Below, one piece after another: positions 1-13,774 of a stretch of 64,000 bases of DNA. How positions within the stretch are numbered: position 1 is the stretch's first letter; every line of letters starts with the position of its first letter. This DNA is from Lagopus muta (lineage: Eukaryota > Chordata > Aves > Galliformes > Phasianidae), in the NCBI RefSeq assembly GCF_023343835.1, contig NC_064437.1, forward strand, positions 41,751,967-41,815,966. Direction: 5' to 3'. Below the pieces are notes generated by a model that had not been told where the DNA came from, did no database searches, and saw only the letters and a list, made by a program, of their open reading frames with translations. A program made the translations under genes and the position numbers.

Positions 1-3000
1 AGTGGCACAGAGCTGGGGCACTGAAGGGCATTGGGTGGTGATGCTGCTGGAGCAAGGTGGGCTCAGTGGCCAATTCAGCCCAAAAATCAATGATCACAGT
101 GTGGCTGTTTTATTGCAGATTGGGAAAAACACCCCTTTAGAAGCAGGGCCCTGAGCCATGTACCAGTGGCAGTTTCTGAGCAGACTGAAGATGCCGCGGT
201 GCCACCCTTTATAAGAGTATTTATTCCTATGTGGGAGAAACACTCCATTATCTGCTTTATTAATTGTTAGTTAAGTAAAGGGAAGGTGCCTAGGGCGGGA
301 GATGAACCCTCATCAGTTATTAGCTCAGAAACCGGCAGAAATAAAATAACGGGAGATAAATTATCACAAGTGCAGCCCCGCATGGCACAGACTGACAGAT
401 CTGCTCTGAAGGGAATTCAGAGCGCTCTGGGGGGAGCGGAGGAGAGATGGCAACAGTCAGTCCAATTTCTTCCTCTTTAATGAAAAGATTTCATCATCTT
501 CGATTCTGAACATCACTTTTCATGGCTGGGATCACATGGATATTCATGGCTGAGAGGGTATCCCTGCTACTGCAGAGAAACTCTATTTGTTAGTCTATCA
601 CTGGGAGAGCAAGAGAGCAGGCTTGGCACTGGTAGAACAAAGCCATGTGAAATAGAGATTTTGTGGTTTCATTTTTTTTTAAATAACACAGTCATGTGCA
701 CCTGCAGACAGTCTGATCCCACCCCTGCAGGGCTGCGATGATCTCAGAAATACACACAGCCCCATTATCAGCAGAGAGACAGAGCGGAGGGAGGCTTCTA
801 TCAGATGAGCTTAACAAGGACCTCAAGCACAAGTCCAAGCGTCAACAGTGAAGGGATGCAGGCACCCACCTGGAATCCTGAACCTACCCTAGGAGCCTTC
901 CCGGCCTAAACGAGCCCAATTGCTTGCTCATCTTCCATAGCCATTCCCCCTATTCCAGTATTGGCCGTACACTCTCATCTCACTGGTTCCCACCTCCTAT
1001 ACAAGGCTTTGAAGCCAGGCACAACACGACAAGGCTCAGTGGTAGGATGGAGCAGGAGGCCTCTAATCATGGAGGAAAGCTTTAGACCTGTGGGCAAAGC
1101 AGAGCGCTGTAGGGACTGGGGTCAGCAGAATCACCACACATGGGGTGCTGCCCAGCAGATCCTCTGATACTTGATTTCCTGCTACCTGTGGCTTTCCAGC
1201 TTAATGCTACACAATGCTCACTTGAATAACAACAACTTTTCAAAAACTGCTGATCTTGGAGACCAGAAATAAAAGCCTCTGCTTCAACCACAGTGCGAAG
1301 AATAGTTTGAGCAGGTCAAGCCTTTCTTGCTGCATTTGCTGACAAGTCACACCACTTTCAAAGCCTCAGCTCTTCAGGAAAGCACATCCTACACAAACTT
1401 CATCCCATCTCTCCTGTAAATACAGTGACAAACACTGTTTCATTCCTTCCGACAACAAAGCACCCAAGATCCAACCTTACTCCCATAAGCACTTGTTTGT
1501 AAGAGAAAAGACAGCCAGTCCTCAAGGACACCAAAACTCTGCATCTCACACAGCCTCTAGACTTGCTACACATATCATGTAAAAACAGAGAAGATAAGAC
1601 ACCTCCTAACCGAACAGCAGCCCTCCAAGAAACTAATTAACTCAAACCCACTCCCACAGTCGCAGAACACTCCTTACCTCGTATCCTGAGTTCTCAAGCT
1701 TCCTCCCAAGTTCAACTTCAAACTTCACCCAAAAAAGGCTCCTGAGGAGGAGCAGCACACTCCTGCTTTAGTAAGTTCTGGCAGCAACACTTCACAGGTG
1801 GGCTAACAACTGCAGCCCAATTAGGCCTCCCTAACGAAGACCTTTCATCTAAGTGGATCCAGGTGTGCCTTTCAGTTTCTTTCTTTGTAGCGTCTTCCCA
1901 GAGAGGGCATTCTGTTGCTAGATTGCTTTTCAGCTGAAGAATGTTTTACAAACACTACATTTTCCCTGCACCTAGCCTATAACTTTGAGGTATGTAAAAA
2001 GGAGCCATCGTTATTTGCTACTACCCAGTGCCTCAGAGCTGGATGAGGCTGGGTGAGATGAAAGGAGGCAAAGTGCTAGAGAGAAGCTGTTTCTCCTATT
2101 ACCTCTTCCCGTGGATAATCTGGGGTCTTGCTTCCTCGCACGACTCTCTTATGGATAAACTGTCAGGTTTATTTATGAAAATAGAGCACCTGCTGTGAAC
2201 ATTTAATCCTGAGTATAGGCCACTGATGCTTCTCGCCCTGATCGCTTCTGGGCTGGAAACAAGACTGGGTAACTTCTTTCACAGTCACACCTTGCCTGTG
2301 CAGGTGATGCTCTTTTTCTGACTTTCCCCTCCCCAGTCTGGCTTGCTCAGCTTCTGACCTCTGATTGCTCATGCTTACTCACAAGAGAAGGACATTAGCA
2401 TTGGTGGCAGAGCAAATGCACACCAACCAAAGAGATCCACATCATACTGACATGTTCTGACATTCATACTGGCCATTCTGACACTGGATCCCACTGCTCT
2501 GGAGTGGCTGTGCTCTGGGGAAAGCTCCACTCCACTGCAGATGGGATGGGGCCCCATTGGAATCCACTCCTCACAGCATGGTGACTGCCACTGCAGGATG
2601 TGAGCCACCAGCCAGCCAAGATCGCATCCCTGCAGTAGAACATAACAGAACAGCAGAAGGATATGTAGCAAGGGCCATAAACCAAACGATCAGAGTGTGC
2701 CCCTGTGCTAGTCCAGAGCACTCAAAAAGGATGTAAATAAAATATTCTGTGGCTACAGGACTTGAACGGAAGGAAAGAGGGGGGAAATCGATAGAAATCT
2801 GACTTCTAATGACCTAGCCTGCTCTTCTCTCATCCTAAAAAAGGACAAGATTCTAAAAATTGGATGGGAACAATCAGCAGTAAACATCTGAGAGTCCAGG
2901 TTTGTAACTTGGGTTTATCTTCACTTCTCAATTTCTACATCACAGAAAGCAATAAAGCTTTTGAATGCTCTGTATACTAACACTTATTTTTTTGGCTTGG

Positions 3001-3967
3001 CTCCTGCATCAAGCCCTGCAGATCCCGTCACTGACGCCACTGCCAAGGTTATCTTGTGACTTGTGGCAGTGGGAGAAATGGATTGTTGCGTGGTAGGAAT
3101 CGCATGAAAATATTTCTTCCTCATGGGTGTTGCAGTTTGAGGGAGGGCTGGAGGATGGGGTGGCTTTGGTGGCACATGGAGCAGCCACAAGACACTGCAC
3201 GTGCCCAGGAAAAGTTCATCATGGAACATGCAGGACACTGGGTTGACCTCCCATCTTCTCTCCACAGGCTTGCAAGTGACTCCTAATGTCACACTGACAA
3301 TTCTCCAGTGCATGCAGTACAAGGTGTAGTGCATGATCTGCTCAGAACAAAAAAAATCAGCTGCTCCAAATCCTTCCTCCAGTACCTCAGACATGGGTGC
3401 TGAAAATAAGCCAGCACTTCTACCCTTGTAGGACCCTACCCAGAGGTCCTGTCCATCCCGGATCTGATGCCTCGAACAGAAGGTGGCAGCACATCAGGAA
3501 GGTCAGAGGGACAGGAAGGGAGGAAGGCTTAAATCACAGCTGCTGCTCTCTGAAGCCAGAGATTTACCAGAACAAAGTGGGAGTGAAGAAGAGGAAAAAA
3601 AAAAACAAAAAACATAAAGGCTTCAGATACAAGTATTTATTTGCAGGTGCTAAATGATTTCTTGATTAATTCTGCAACCTGCTGCTAGCTTGTCTCCAGC
3701 CCTCACTTCTCAGTGTTTAGCAGAGAGCATGTTTTACCTCAGCAAAGAGAACTTCCAGGCTGAAATTTGCCTGATGTGGGCAGCAGAGCAGTAATTGGTT
3801 CGCAAAACAAAACACTGAGAAAGCGTGAAACTAATCTGAAACCCTTTTAGCTAGAAAAAGGCTTTGCTTTACCACTGACACGTCTCAACTTACCCAGACC
3901 TAATAAAGAAGCATCACCGGTGCAGCAGATGTTAAGTGCAAGCATTACTTTAAGAGAAAAAGAAGAC

Positions 3968-4030
3968 AAAAAAAAAAAAAAAAGAGAGAGAGAGAACCTA
4001 TATATAAATACAGATACAGATAGATAGATA
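3968..4030. repeat. Compound simple repeat: A16, (GA)n, (TA)n, (GATA)n
   Basis: An A-run is followed by GA dinucleotides (3984-3995), a short TATATA and GATA/GATACA units up to about 4030. Confidence 0.95.
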
Positions 4031-4950
4031 CAACTCCAGGTTCTCAAATTGCAGGCTTTCAAATCCCTCTATTTTACAGTGAGTTATCATCAAAATTAAC
4101 ACGACAATGTATCATTACAGGAAAGGACGGCTATCAAATCCTTATACTAGCAGCTCAAACATCCAAACAGAATTTTAATACAGTATCCTTCCGAAAATTG
4201 TCTTCCAGAGCCATTAGAGTTGCCATTTACTCCAAGGAACGCAGGAAGAAATATGTGGCAGATCCAGCATTTTAGGAGGTGTTCATGACATAAACAGTGT
4301 AACACGATCAATCAGACCCCTGCCTAGCAGGGAAAGGCCCAGGAGCTGGCTGCACAATGCAGCTATCTGCTGAAATCCTGAGAGCTGCAAGGAGAAAGCA
4401 GGTGAGGGCACTTTCTAAGTTGAGTAATGAATTGTTTCTGAGGAAAGGATTCCCCTTTGCAGCCCAGGACTAACTTTATTCAAAAAAAGAAGTGCCATAT
4501 GCTCTGTACTACCTCATACTTTCTCAGTAGAGCAGAAAAAGAGTAGTCATATTGGTGACAACTTAATTGTCACCTCCTAAGGTGGCAGCCCCATTCCAGC
4601 CCTATCAGGAAGCCCATGGTTCTGTCTGAGCTCAGACCCCACCACTGGGCCAAGACCTGCAGGAATCAAGGCAGCATCCTCCTTCTTCACATCACCTTTG
4701 AAAGAGACAGAACAGCCAAAAAACCAGAAGACCGAACCTCAGGCCAGGAATTCTAGTTTCCCATTAGAAAAGAGCTTTATAACTTTTATAACACCCCATC
4801 ACACAGACCAGAGGAATCCCCTGTTCTCGCATCAGGAGGTGCAACAGCTTGCAAGCAGCAGGCATGGTGCATTTATTTGCCAGGAGGAGGGGGCGCAAAG
4901 AGTTCTCCAGCAACATCAGTCAGTTTAGATGAGGCTGGCTTACAGGGCCC

Positions 4951-5140
4951 TTCATTTAAATTGATTAATAATGACACATTTAAATGGATAACATAAATTA
5001 ATTTCTGAATTGCACCATTAGTAAGTAATTAATTTCTTTGCTCTGTGAAACTAAGATATCACTGTTATCTCCATCTATAAAGAGAAGAAATGCTGAATGA
5101 GGACTCCATTAATGTAAAAATTGATTTTTCCATTTACCCT
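4951..5140. promoter_or_regulatory. Candidate conserved AT-rich regulatory block
   Basis: The block has a dense cluster of homeodomain-type cores (GATTAATAAT, AAATTAATTT, AAGTAATTAATTT, CCATTAATG) and two ATTTAAAT-like palindromes, with no CR1 or simple-repeat signature. AT-rich, TAATTA-dense blocks are typical of vertebrate developmental enhancers. This is inference from composition only. Confidence 0.3.
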
Positions 5141-5576
5141 CTTCCGAGGCTTTTTTTTGCCCCCCTCTCTTCAATGCATTTATTTTTCAAGTGGCTGGGG
5201 GTGGGGAGAGTAACCTAATTTATACTTCCAGTGGTAATCAAAAGATCATGCATGCTCATTTCTACCAAATGATGTCATTACGAAGCCTGTTAAAGCCAGG
5301 GTTGCCTTGGAAACGCAAAATACGATGATTGAGGTTGGCCATCCAATTCTCCTTAAGTACAGCTCTGGCAAACCTGGCCTGACTGGTCGTGCTGGGGACA
5401 TCACCCCGAGTTATTCAGGACTGGAGATGCCTCATTGCCTGCGATGTAGAGAGCCACAGCTGCCTCCATCCACTGGGAAAGCCCTGGGTCTCCTAGCAGC
5501 TTCAAGTTTCACACCTCCTTTTCAGCTCTCTTTTACCCACCTTGCCTCACAAACAACACAATGCTATCTCTGATCC

Positions 5577-5688
5577 CATAGAATCACAAAATCATACGAT
5601 TGGAAAAGCCCTATCAGCTCATGCAGCCCACTCCTACCTGCCCATGTCCCTCAGTGCCCACGTCCCCGCCGCTCTGTAACAGGGACAA
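5577..5688 (-). repeat. CR1 3' fragment, antisense
   Basis: On the plus strand CATAGAATCAC, then GATTGGAAAAGCCCTATCAG, then CATGTCCCTCAGTGCCCACG follow the reverse complement of a CR1 3' end of the 'GGTTGGAAAAGACC' class. The copy is truncated after about 110 bp and has small internal deletions. Confidence 0.8.
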
Positions 5689-7741
5689 ACTCACAGCAAG
5701 CTGAGCAGCAGCTCTAAGGTGAGCCATTAAGGGGAAAGGGCACAGCCTGAGTCACATTTTCAAACATTGTCACCATAACTACTGCACTTTAGGAAAGAGC
5801 GGAGAGAGTGGAATTCCTTACAGCAAGCAGTTGGTTGCACTTCTATTTTACTCCTCTTATTGAAGAGCACAAGACACGAGTCAACAGGAGAAGCGTTTGC
5901 TCTCTGTGCGAACAATGTTAAACGAATTCATTTCAGCTCCTCACACAGCGTGTGGATGTCCCCAGCCACCAGTGGCTTTCTCAGCTTGGTGAACAGGTAA
6001 CCACTCTTTCTGTTCCCCCACGGAGTCACCTTCCCCTTAATAACTGAAGTTTCTTTAAAGGTTCATCAACTGAAATAAGAAGAAGGTTTCATAACACACG
6101 CAGGGGCATCTCAGGCACGAGCACTTTGGATATTTATTCGCCCTTTGTGTGAGCAGCCTCAGCAAGAAAAAAGTTGGCATGAATAAAAGGAATTGCAAAT
6201 ACCAGCAAAGTAGCTCAGTAGTTTTCATTCATGAGAATATTTGCACAGGTTCCTGGGGGAACCATCAGGCGCAGCAATGCAAAATCCCCTGTAACTCAAA
6301 ACGTTGGATACTCCACAATCCTGCTTGCCCAATGAAAGAACATTTTTTCCAAGCAGCCAGAGATGCAGGCCAGAAGTGTAGGAGAGAGAGTATGGGGTAA
6401 AAGTATTTGTTGAGCTTTGGGGACTCAGCAATAAAAGCACTAGGGCCAATTTACTCACAATCAGCCTTCATAGGCAAAAAAAGAAAAAAAAAATTCCTTG
6501 AGAATTTCATTCTTGCCCTAGAATTTTATGGGGTGGTTCAGAAACATACAGCAAGGATATTGTTTTCCATTATCTTGCACAGGTTTTTAGAGCATTTCTC
6601 TAGAACCCTGTTGGTTTCAGCCCTGTTAAATTCAATAACTTCCCTAAGGGAGTGCTTTAAGTGTCAGGCTTGATTCAGTTATATAAAGGGATAAGGGAAT
6701 AATCGTTAGACAGTGCAGGAGGATGGGAGAAGTGGTTTTGTGTGGCACCAGTCTTATTTAAGAACAGTCTGAATTTATAGATGAGGCTGATGAGAAAGTT
6801 GGAAGCAACTAACATAAGTGAAGAGACAAAGCCCAGGCAGTGCTTTTACAGTGGGCTGTGATTATGGGGATACCACAAAGACAGGAGGATGAGTATTTTA
6901 AGTGTTTTTAGATGTTTGTCTTGGTTTCATCAAGATGACTTCCCACGTCCTCCTCTTCCTATTCATAATGTAAACTATGTGCTTCGGTGCTTATATAAGA
7001 AGCTGTATGGCTTGCTTTGCAATTAACACGTCCTGCAATTAGTAATCCAATACACTGAATTCTTTCATCTTTCCTCGGACTGCTAACACAGAAGATTTTG
7101 CATGTGCTTTTCTTCTATTGCATTGTTGTCCTTGCACCTTAATTTATTATGACAGCATGAACTGTGACTAATGCTGCCTCCAATGTGCCGAGCACAGCCC
7201 AAAAACCCCACTCAGTGCCTCTCCCTGCAGCTACCCACCTGGCATCCTCTCCAGCACAGACCTCGGAAGGTGAGGCGTGTGAATTTCTCCACCCAGTGCC
7301 CTGCAGTTGGAGGAGGGGATAGGGAGTAGAGTTGGTTTTTGATGGTATTGCCACAAGGGAAGGGCAGTTTCCAAAGCCAGGTTGCTAATAGCAAACAGGA
7401 GCTCACAGATGCTCAGTTTTCAGTCTGTGCCAGCTCTCCTGGTCCATCTTTACAAACCCTTTATCCAACTTCTTCAGGCTTATCCCTGGCCTGGGCACGA
7501 GACGCTCCATTTGTTTTGGCAAGAACGTCCCTGAGATTTATACCTATAATTACACAGGTAACCTTTCTGACAAGGGAATTTTAAAATGATCAACGCTAAA
7601 GCAACCTACACATTAAATGTGATTAATACGACGCCAAATGGCCGCACGCCTGCACCTCCCTGCTTGTTAAGCGGCCCTAGCTGATCCCACCACTGCAAAA
7701 CGTCATGGGACATATGAAACCAGTGTGGGGTGGCCTTGTCT
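5689..7741. other. Intergenic DNA between two antisense CR1 fragments
   Basis: No gene is seen. There is a short A-rich patch at about 6477-6492. The rest shows nothing that I can name. Confidence 0.7.
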
Positions 7742-7835
7742 CTGAATCACTCAGGTTAGAAAAGCCCACTCAGCTCACCCAGCCCACCACCACTCCTCAG
7801 TGCCACATCCCCATGGCTCTGCGATACCTCTGCTC
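7742..7835 (-). repeat. CR1 3' fragment, antisense, diverged
   Basis: GAATCACTCAGGTTAGAAAAG, then CACCCAGCCCACC, then CTCAGTGCCACATCCCCATGG match the same antisense CR1 class as the copy at 5577. The (ATTCTATG) tail is lost and the far end is unclear. Confidence 0.7.
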
Positions 7836-10800
7836 TCCTGTCCAGCGGGACCCGGTGCTGAGGAGGGATGCTGAAGCAATGACAGTGGCACTCAAGTGAT
7901 GGTTTCACCTACCACCAAAGCCCCCACTGACCCTATTATTGGAGTCCCTTCCTCCCACCAGCCTGAGCACCAGATGAAGCATTACCACGCTGTGTCACAG
8001 CATGCTTGGCAGGCTGTGCTATGCTATCCGTTACAGCCCGCATTCAGCAGAGGTTTTACAAAGCTTGCACTTTGCTGATGGGTTGCCCAAAGACAGTAAA
8101 AATCAGTCACAGTCAAGCTTGCATTGACCTTCAGTCAGCGGCTGCAGCACATAAGAAGTGCAGGAGGAGCTGTGACGACTGTTTCCCTGTTCTCTCAACA
8201 AAGTTATTGCAGACAAATTGTGTATCGATTAGAGGCAGGGAACATTACTGAGCCTCTTTGGAAACATGGGAGGGTGGGAAGAAATTCAGGGACTGGTGAA
8301 AGGGCAACTCAGGCAGAAAAATAAAGCAGTAGGGGAAAAGAACAACTTCTCGTGAAGAGCTTCCCATCCCGAATCCAGATGTCTGATGAGGAACGTTCCT
8401 TCTGGAGGAAAGAAAGCTGTGTTTGGGAGCTCTTTCACAAGGCACAAAGCAAGGAGTGGGGCTTGGGAGAAGAGCAGTTCTCCTGCTGCTACTCCTGGGG
8501 GACTGATTGATCACCTAACAAGTGTGCAACAACCGTGCTTACTTCTGCATCCAGCTCCAAGTGCTTATGGGGTAATTACATTTTGGATGTATTAGCTGTA
8601 ATTACCAGCTTCTGTAACCTAAATAATGTGTCATTAGAGTATGGGCAACCTTATATGGACTAAGCACACTCAGAAAAGTTTCTTGTTTATCTCCAGCCTC
8701 AGACTTTTGTGACTGCTGGAGGCTGCAGTTCCCTGATCCAGGATAACCCAGGACAGGGCGAAGGCAATTTCCTGGGCTCAGCTCAGAGATCACCATGCAG
8801 AAATAACTCTTTCGTGGTTCTCCTGCCTCTCTGAGTGGCAGAGTACAGCCCCAGGTTCCACCCCACAGCTGCCTTGCAGCCAAAATCCCTTGCCTCCAGC
8901 CCCCAAACTATGCCCAGCCTCTCAATTACAGCAAGGCAAGCAGGTAGCTTGGCCATGATGGGAGAGGCAGAGCCCGTGGGAAAGCCCGGCACTGCCACGC
9001 CTCGGACAATTAACTTCTCCTAACGTTTCCCATGGCAGCTTGGCTTGCTAGTGCAGCCTTTTTCCAAAATCCCTTTAATTTCACACCACTGTGTGAATCA
9101 GAAAAGCCAGCCTGTCCCATTCTGTCTCTGCACCCCTGCAAAGATGTCCAAGGACAAAGCTGGCTCTGGAGTACTGCCCTAAGAGGTAATGCCTCCAACC
9201 CAGATGCCCACCCATCACCTGAAATAGGGAGTACTAGAGAGCAGAGCTTGACCTACATAAACTTCAGAGGTTGTAACTAAATGCAGAGCCCTGCTTGAAG
9301 GGGAAAAAATAAGCAAAAACTGAAAATAAAAGCTGTGAGGGCAGGAGGAGAGGGAAAACAAGCACTTGGTAGGGGCAGGGACTGCCTGGAAGAGCTGTGT
9401 TCTTTCAGAGGCAACAATCTCCATCCTACTAGCAGAGCTAATGTATCTCTCCAGGACAGCAGAATGAATACAGCGCAACATTAACTAACTTACCGAAAAA
9501 TTACCATGAAGATGCTGTATGTGATCACTTTTATGAGCACCTAATACCCCTTGAAAGCAGAACTCATCCAAGGGAACCTGGGGGTCACCTCACACCAGGC
9601 TGAACAGGAGATCAGTAGCATGTAAAACCAGAACATCATCCCTGACACCATGTAGAGACAGAAAAATAAAGTGGTGGTCACCAATTATTCCCTTGAGATC
9701 CAACACCCCAGCCACAGATGCAATGGTTACCCAAGTCAGTAGGACTCATTTGGACTTACACAAACCTAAGAGGAGGGAATGTGGATTGTGAGCTCTGAAA
9801 ACAATGCCGGGGTACCTGTTGCCAGTCCTAGATTTGTGGCTACCAACCAGCAGGTCAGGTGGCTGGACTGTCCAAAGGTGTCATCAATCCTTTTTCATGA
9901 TTAGGAATTTCTACATTGTTTCTCTATAGCAAAAAGCACTGTCTGATGCTTAGAGAGTGGGTATGATGCCAACCATTAGAGTAGTAATTACTTATCTCAC
10001 AAGAGCTCCGAGAGGTTCACTAGGTTTCTATCAGTAAATCATGATGTGTTTAGGAGATGAAGGATGCAAAACATCCGCACAACAAAGCCCAAGGCACCTC
10101 TGCGCAGCCCAAGAACCCAGACACTCCTCACCAACAGCACCATGGATGGGGAGCTGAAAGGCACCTACAAGAGCACTTCCTGCTGCATGCCAGCCTTCTG
10201 AAACCCAGCATGAATATGACACTAATGACATCTTTCAGAAATGTAATTAGCCTTCATTCATGGCAAGGTACATTAGGGAGAATTCAGAGGCTCAGCGAAG
10301 TGGGCTCCAGTGGGTGAGAACTGAGGCTTGTGCTTTGAAAGCTGCATTAGGGAAGGAGAAAAAAATAGAAAAGAAAATGTTCTAATATTACTTAATTACC
10401 CCAAGACATCCTCAGATGTAATCGAGCTCGGAGGGCTAAATGAAGGCAGCGTGTGTGAGACCAGCAGAGTCTGATGCATTCATAATGAGAGCACTTTGCA
10501 AGGCAAACTACGTCCTGCCAGGGCAGAGAAAGGACAGCAGCAGGCAGGTGATGCCACCAAAGCCTGGAGGTCAGCCCATCTCCAGCATGAAGTCCCAATC
10601 CTCCACTAAGGCCACCTTGACAAGAACGAGGATTTAGCATCGTGGTCTGGATGCTAAAACCCCCTAAAAGAAACCTTAGTGGTCTATCAAGTGTTAAAGA
10701 GCTGCTGCCTCGCATCTATGGTGAGGCAGCTCTCCACTGAGATGTTTAGAGGGTGCTTTCAGAGGACTAGCACGCACTGCCAGTGAGGTCAACAGAGCAC

Positions 10801-12338
10801 TGGGCACCTCTAGAAAGGGCAATGCACCTGTAAGCCAGGGTCACACCACAAGCTGATCCCAACAGGACCCCTGTGCAAGCTCCCTGTCCACACTTCAGTG
10901 GCCGCGCTCCCCAGGCCACCCCACCTGGGGAAAGGCAAATGCCTTCCAATGAACGAGATCTGCTTGTTTTCTAAAAATCCAGTCGGTATGGGGCAGCAGA
11001 GCTGGAGCAAAAAGCACGGGACAGGGTCTGGCCCCATCACTCCCATCAACATTAATGGAAATCATGCAGCCAAATCCCAGTACTGAAAAATCAGTCCTTT
11101 TACCTGCACCACCAGAACACACTCACAAGCCCATTCCAGTCCTGATTTACATACTGTACAGAAGGAGACATTAAAATACGAATGTTTTATGATAATTTAT
11201 GCTCATTTAAATATTATACTGGAAACTATCACTTCCAATTCTACTCAGCCTTGAAGGGGCTCTGTGTGCATGGATGTACAAACAGTGAGGCTATAGAGGA
11301 ATACTCGATCTTCACTCCTGATTGCTGCTTTCCCAGAAAAAGGATGTTTATTGCTAATTGTTTCACTTTTGGAAATTGCTGTGAAAAGTCACCACAGGAG
11401 AGCAGATTTTAAAAAATATACTAAGGAAAGTAATAATAGGAAGCCCTGCCTGTGGCTGGGATGTATTAGCTGAATGCAGGCTGTTTAAGCACGGCAATTG
11501 TGACAAATAGCTATTAACACTGAACTCCCTGTCACTGGAGGAATGAAGACTACGAAGATCAAACAACCTGTAGGTGGGAACAAAATGCATTATTTATCAC
11601 CAATTAATCTTTTCTCTCCTTCTTCAGTAGAAAGTCTAAGCAGTTAGGATGGGACAGAGAGAACATTGCCTTGCTGAAGGCTACCACCGCGCACCATTGG
11701 TGAACCTCACACTGATCCACTAAGATATCAGTGGGGAAATAAATGGGCTGCTCGACTACAAGTGGAGCAAACTAAGAGCAGAAGAGGCTGTGAGTATCCT
11801 GCTCATGGTCTGAAAGCTCAAGCAGAGGAGGGGGAAGAGGTGAAGATGCCCACTGCCATGTCCCAAGGGTTCTTGTCTCTATGGAGTTTCCTCCTGGGAA
11901 AATGCAGAGTGTGGAAACTTCCCCCTTACGTACCACCATACAGTGCCCACACTGGCATCTCTCAGAAGGCCAGCCCCACTGCAGCTCTCTCTAGGAATCT
12001 CTCTGCACGACAGGGGAAATAGGCCAGCATGGTTTCTCTACCTCCTGGTCTCTACCTCTTAGCATGGCCCAAACTATGCCAAACAGTGCTCCTTATTGCA
12101 GAGCAGTGATCAGAACTGTCCCTTGAGCCATAGCTCCCAATAGAAGCACCCAGAGCTTTTGCAGAGTGGTGCCAAGACGTAAGCTGAAGTCCATACAAAT
12201 TCCTATCACCCAACAAGGTCTTGCAAGATCCATGTTTGCATTAAAAAGAAATTAAAAGGTTTTCCACTTCACTAGCTTGCCCAAAGCCTGCATACTAAAT
12301 AGTAAATGCTACCTACGAGGTTGAATAAAATCTCCATT

Positions 12339-12361
12339 AAAAAAAAAAAAAAAAAAAAAAA
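12339..12361. repeat. A23 homopolymer
   Basis: This is an uninterrupted A-run after TTGAATAAAATCTCCATT. AATAAA occurs 15 bases upstream of the run, so a retroposed poly(A) tail was considered, but the sequence before it matches no transcript that I know. Confidence 0.95.
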
Positions 12362-12779
12362 GCTAGCAGTTGTTGAATACATCATGAACAATGACATTGG
12401 GGAGGCATTGTTCCTCTTCTGCCTGATGGACCATGCTGAAACACCTGTTTCTTATTGCAAAACCCTTAATAACTGTCACTGCCGAAATCAGTGTCGAGAA
12501 CGTGTCATTAAGTCAAGTCATCCCCACCACTACCTAATTGAGAGAAAACAGCAAGGAGGAAGAGAGGCAAGGCCAGATCTGAGATCAATCCAGATATATG
12601 TCAAAAGCACACTTGTCCACGTGCCCGCTGAAAACCATTTGCCATGGGGAAGGAAAAGAACACCAGACAAGCTTGGTCCATGTGTTAGATGGCTCCTGCC
12701 TTGAAGACATCTTCTGTTGGCATGAAAGACACAGCTGGATAAATAAGAGCCATTTCAGCTGATTAACTACAGACATTGA

Positions 12780-12808
12780 CCCCCCCCGCAGTTCATTCAC
12801 GGGGGGGG
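12780..12808. repeat. GC-only perfect hairpin (9-bp arms, 11-nt loop)
   Basis: The left arm is eight C plus G (12780-12788). The right arm is C plus eight G (12800-12808). The 11-base loop between them is AT-containing. The arms are perfectly complementary. Confidence 0.9.
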
Positions 12809-13774
12809 GAGGGTTGTTCTGTTCCCATCACCTCCTAAAGCTGCAGCCTTCCCATAAGAAACCAATTTCTGGTCCCGTAGCAACTGTTCAGGGGCAACAG
12901 GGCTTCTTAATCTGTGGTGTTTGAGGCAATCCTACAGACAGATATGATGTTTGGTACTTGTAAGAGTGGATATTTGCAGATCAGAACCCACTGGAGGCTA
13001 TAAGGCCTTTACCTTCTCAAAGCTACCCAAAACAAGGCACAAATCAAATCCCCTGACATTGCATGGTTCAGACATTGAGATGGAGACAAGCTTCAAGGAA
13101 TGGGACCATCCTGTGCCACAAAGCCTCTCGCTGATGTTTTCTTCTGGGTCTACACAAGGCCACGTGGCCCTTTCACTGAAGCTCAGGTTTTGAGGAAGTA
13201 GCACAGGAGCTGGAAAGCAGGAGAGAGACGCCTCCTTCATCTTCCTCTGCAAACTCAGTGTCAGCCCAGAACTGATGGTGCAGAGGATCAAAACAAAATG
13301 CTCACCTATGTGACAGGGCAGCGCGATAATCCCCTGAAGGCAAATCCCGTTAGCGTAAAACCAGGAGTGATAATTGTAACCCGTTCCCAACCTTTACTGT
13401 AGTGGAAATAATCACTTCAGCGGCGCTGCCTTGCTTCCCTGAGACTCTTTCTTTGCAGATTATTTTAGACTAATCTAAGCAAAGGGAGCAGGAGAGACTG
13501 AGGACAAGGCTCTAGGATTTAAGAGAACATTTAGGATGGAGCAAGGGGTGTGGGGTGGGCGGCCATGGGGCATTCAGGCTGATTCTAATGGTGCATTGGC
13601 CTCATCTCCAACTCAGAGGCAAACGTTAAGAAAACGGATAAAATGCAAAATGGATTTCACACAGATGGATTCTGCCAGGCGAGCCTGGTAAACATATAAT
13701 TTTTTTTTTCTTCTTCAGAGAGATAAAGGCTTTTTTTAAACAAAAGCCAATCTTTATCTTTTGTGGGAGAGCTT

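Larger units (their letters stand above)
1..5576. other. Intergenic DNA, no gene supported
   Basis: This is unique-looking sequence with short random reading frames on both strands. It holds the compound simple repeat at 3968 and the AT-rich candidate block at 4951. No CR1 copy is recognised. Confidence 0.7.
7836..13774. other. Intergenic DNA
   Basis: It contains the A23 run at 12339 and the GC hairpin at 12780. An AT-rich stretch at about 11,160-11,240 has no clear identity. Reading frames reach 132 codons at most and overlap antisense frames. Confidence 0.7.

Noticed and set aside
12300..12361. AATAAA followed by A23, suggesting a retroposed gene copy
   Set aside because: The preceding sequence shows no open frame or similarity to a known mRNA, and no flanking target-site duplication was found by eye.
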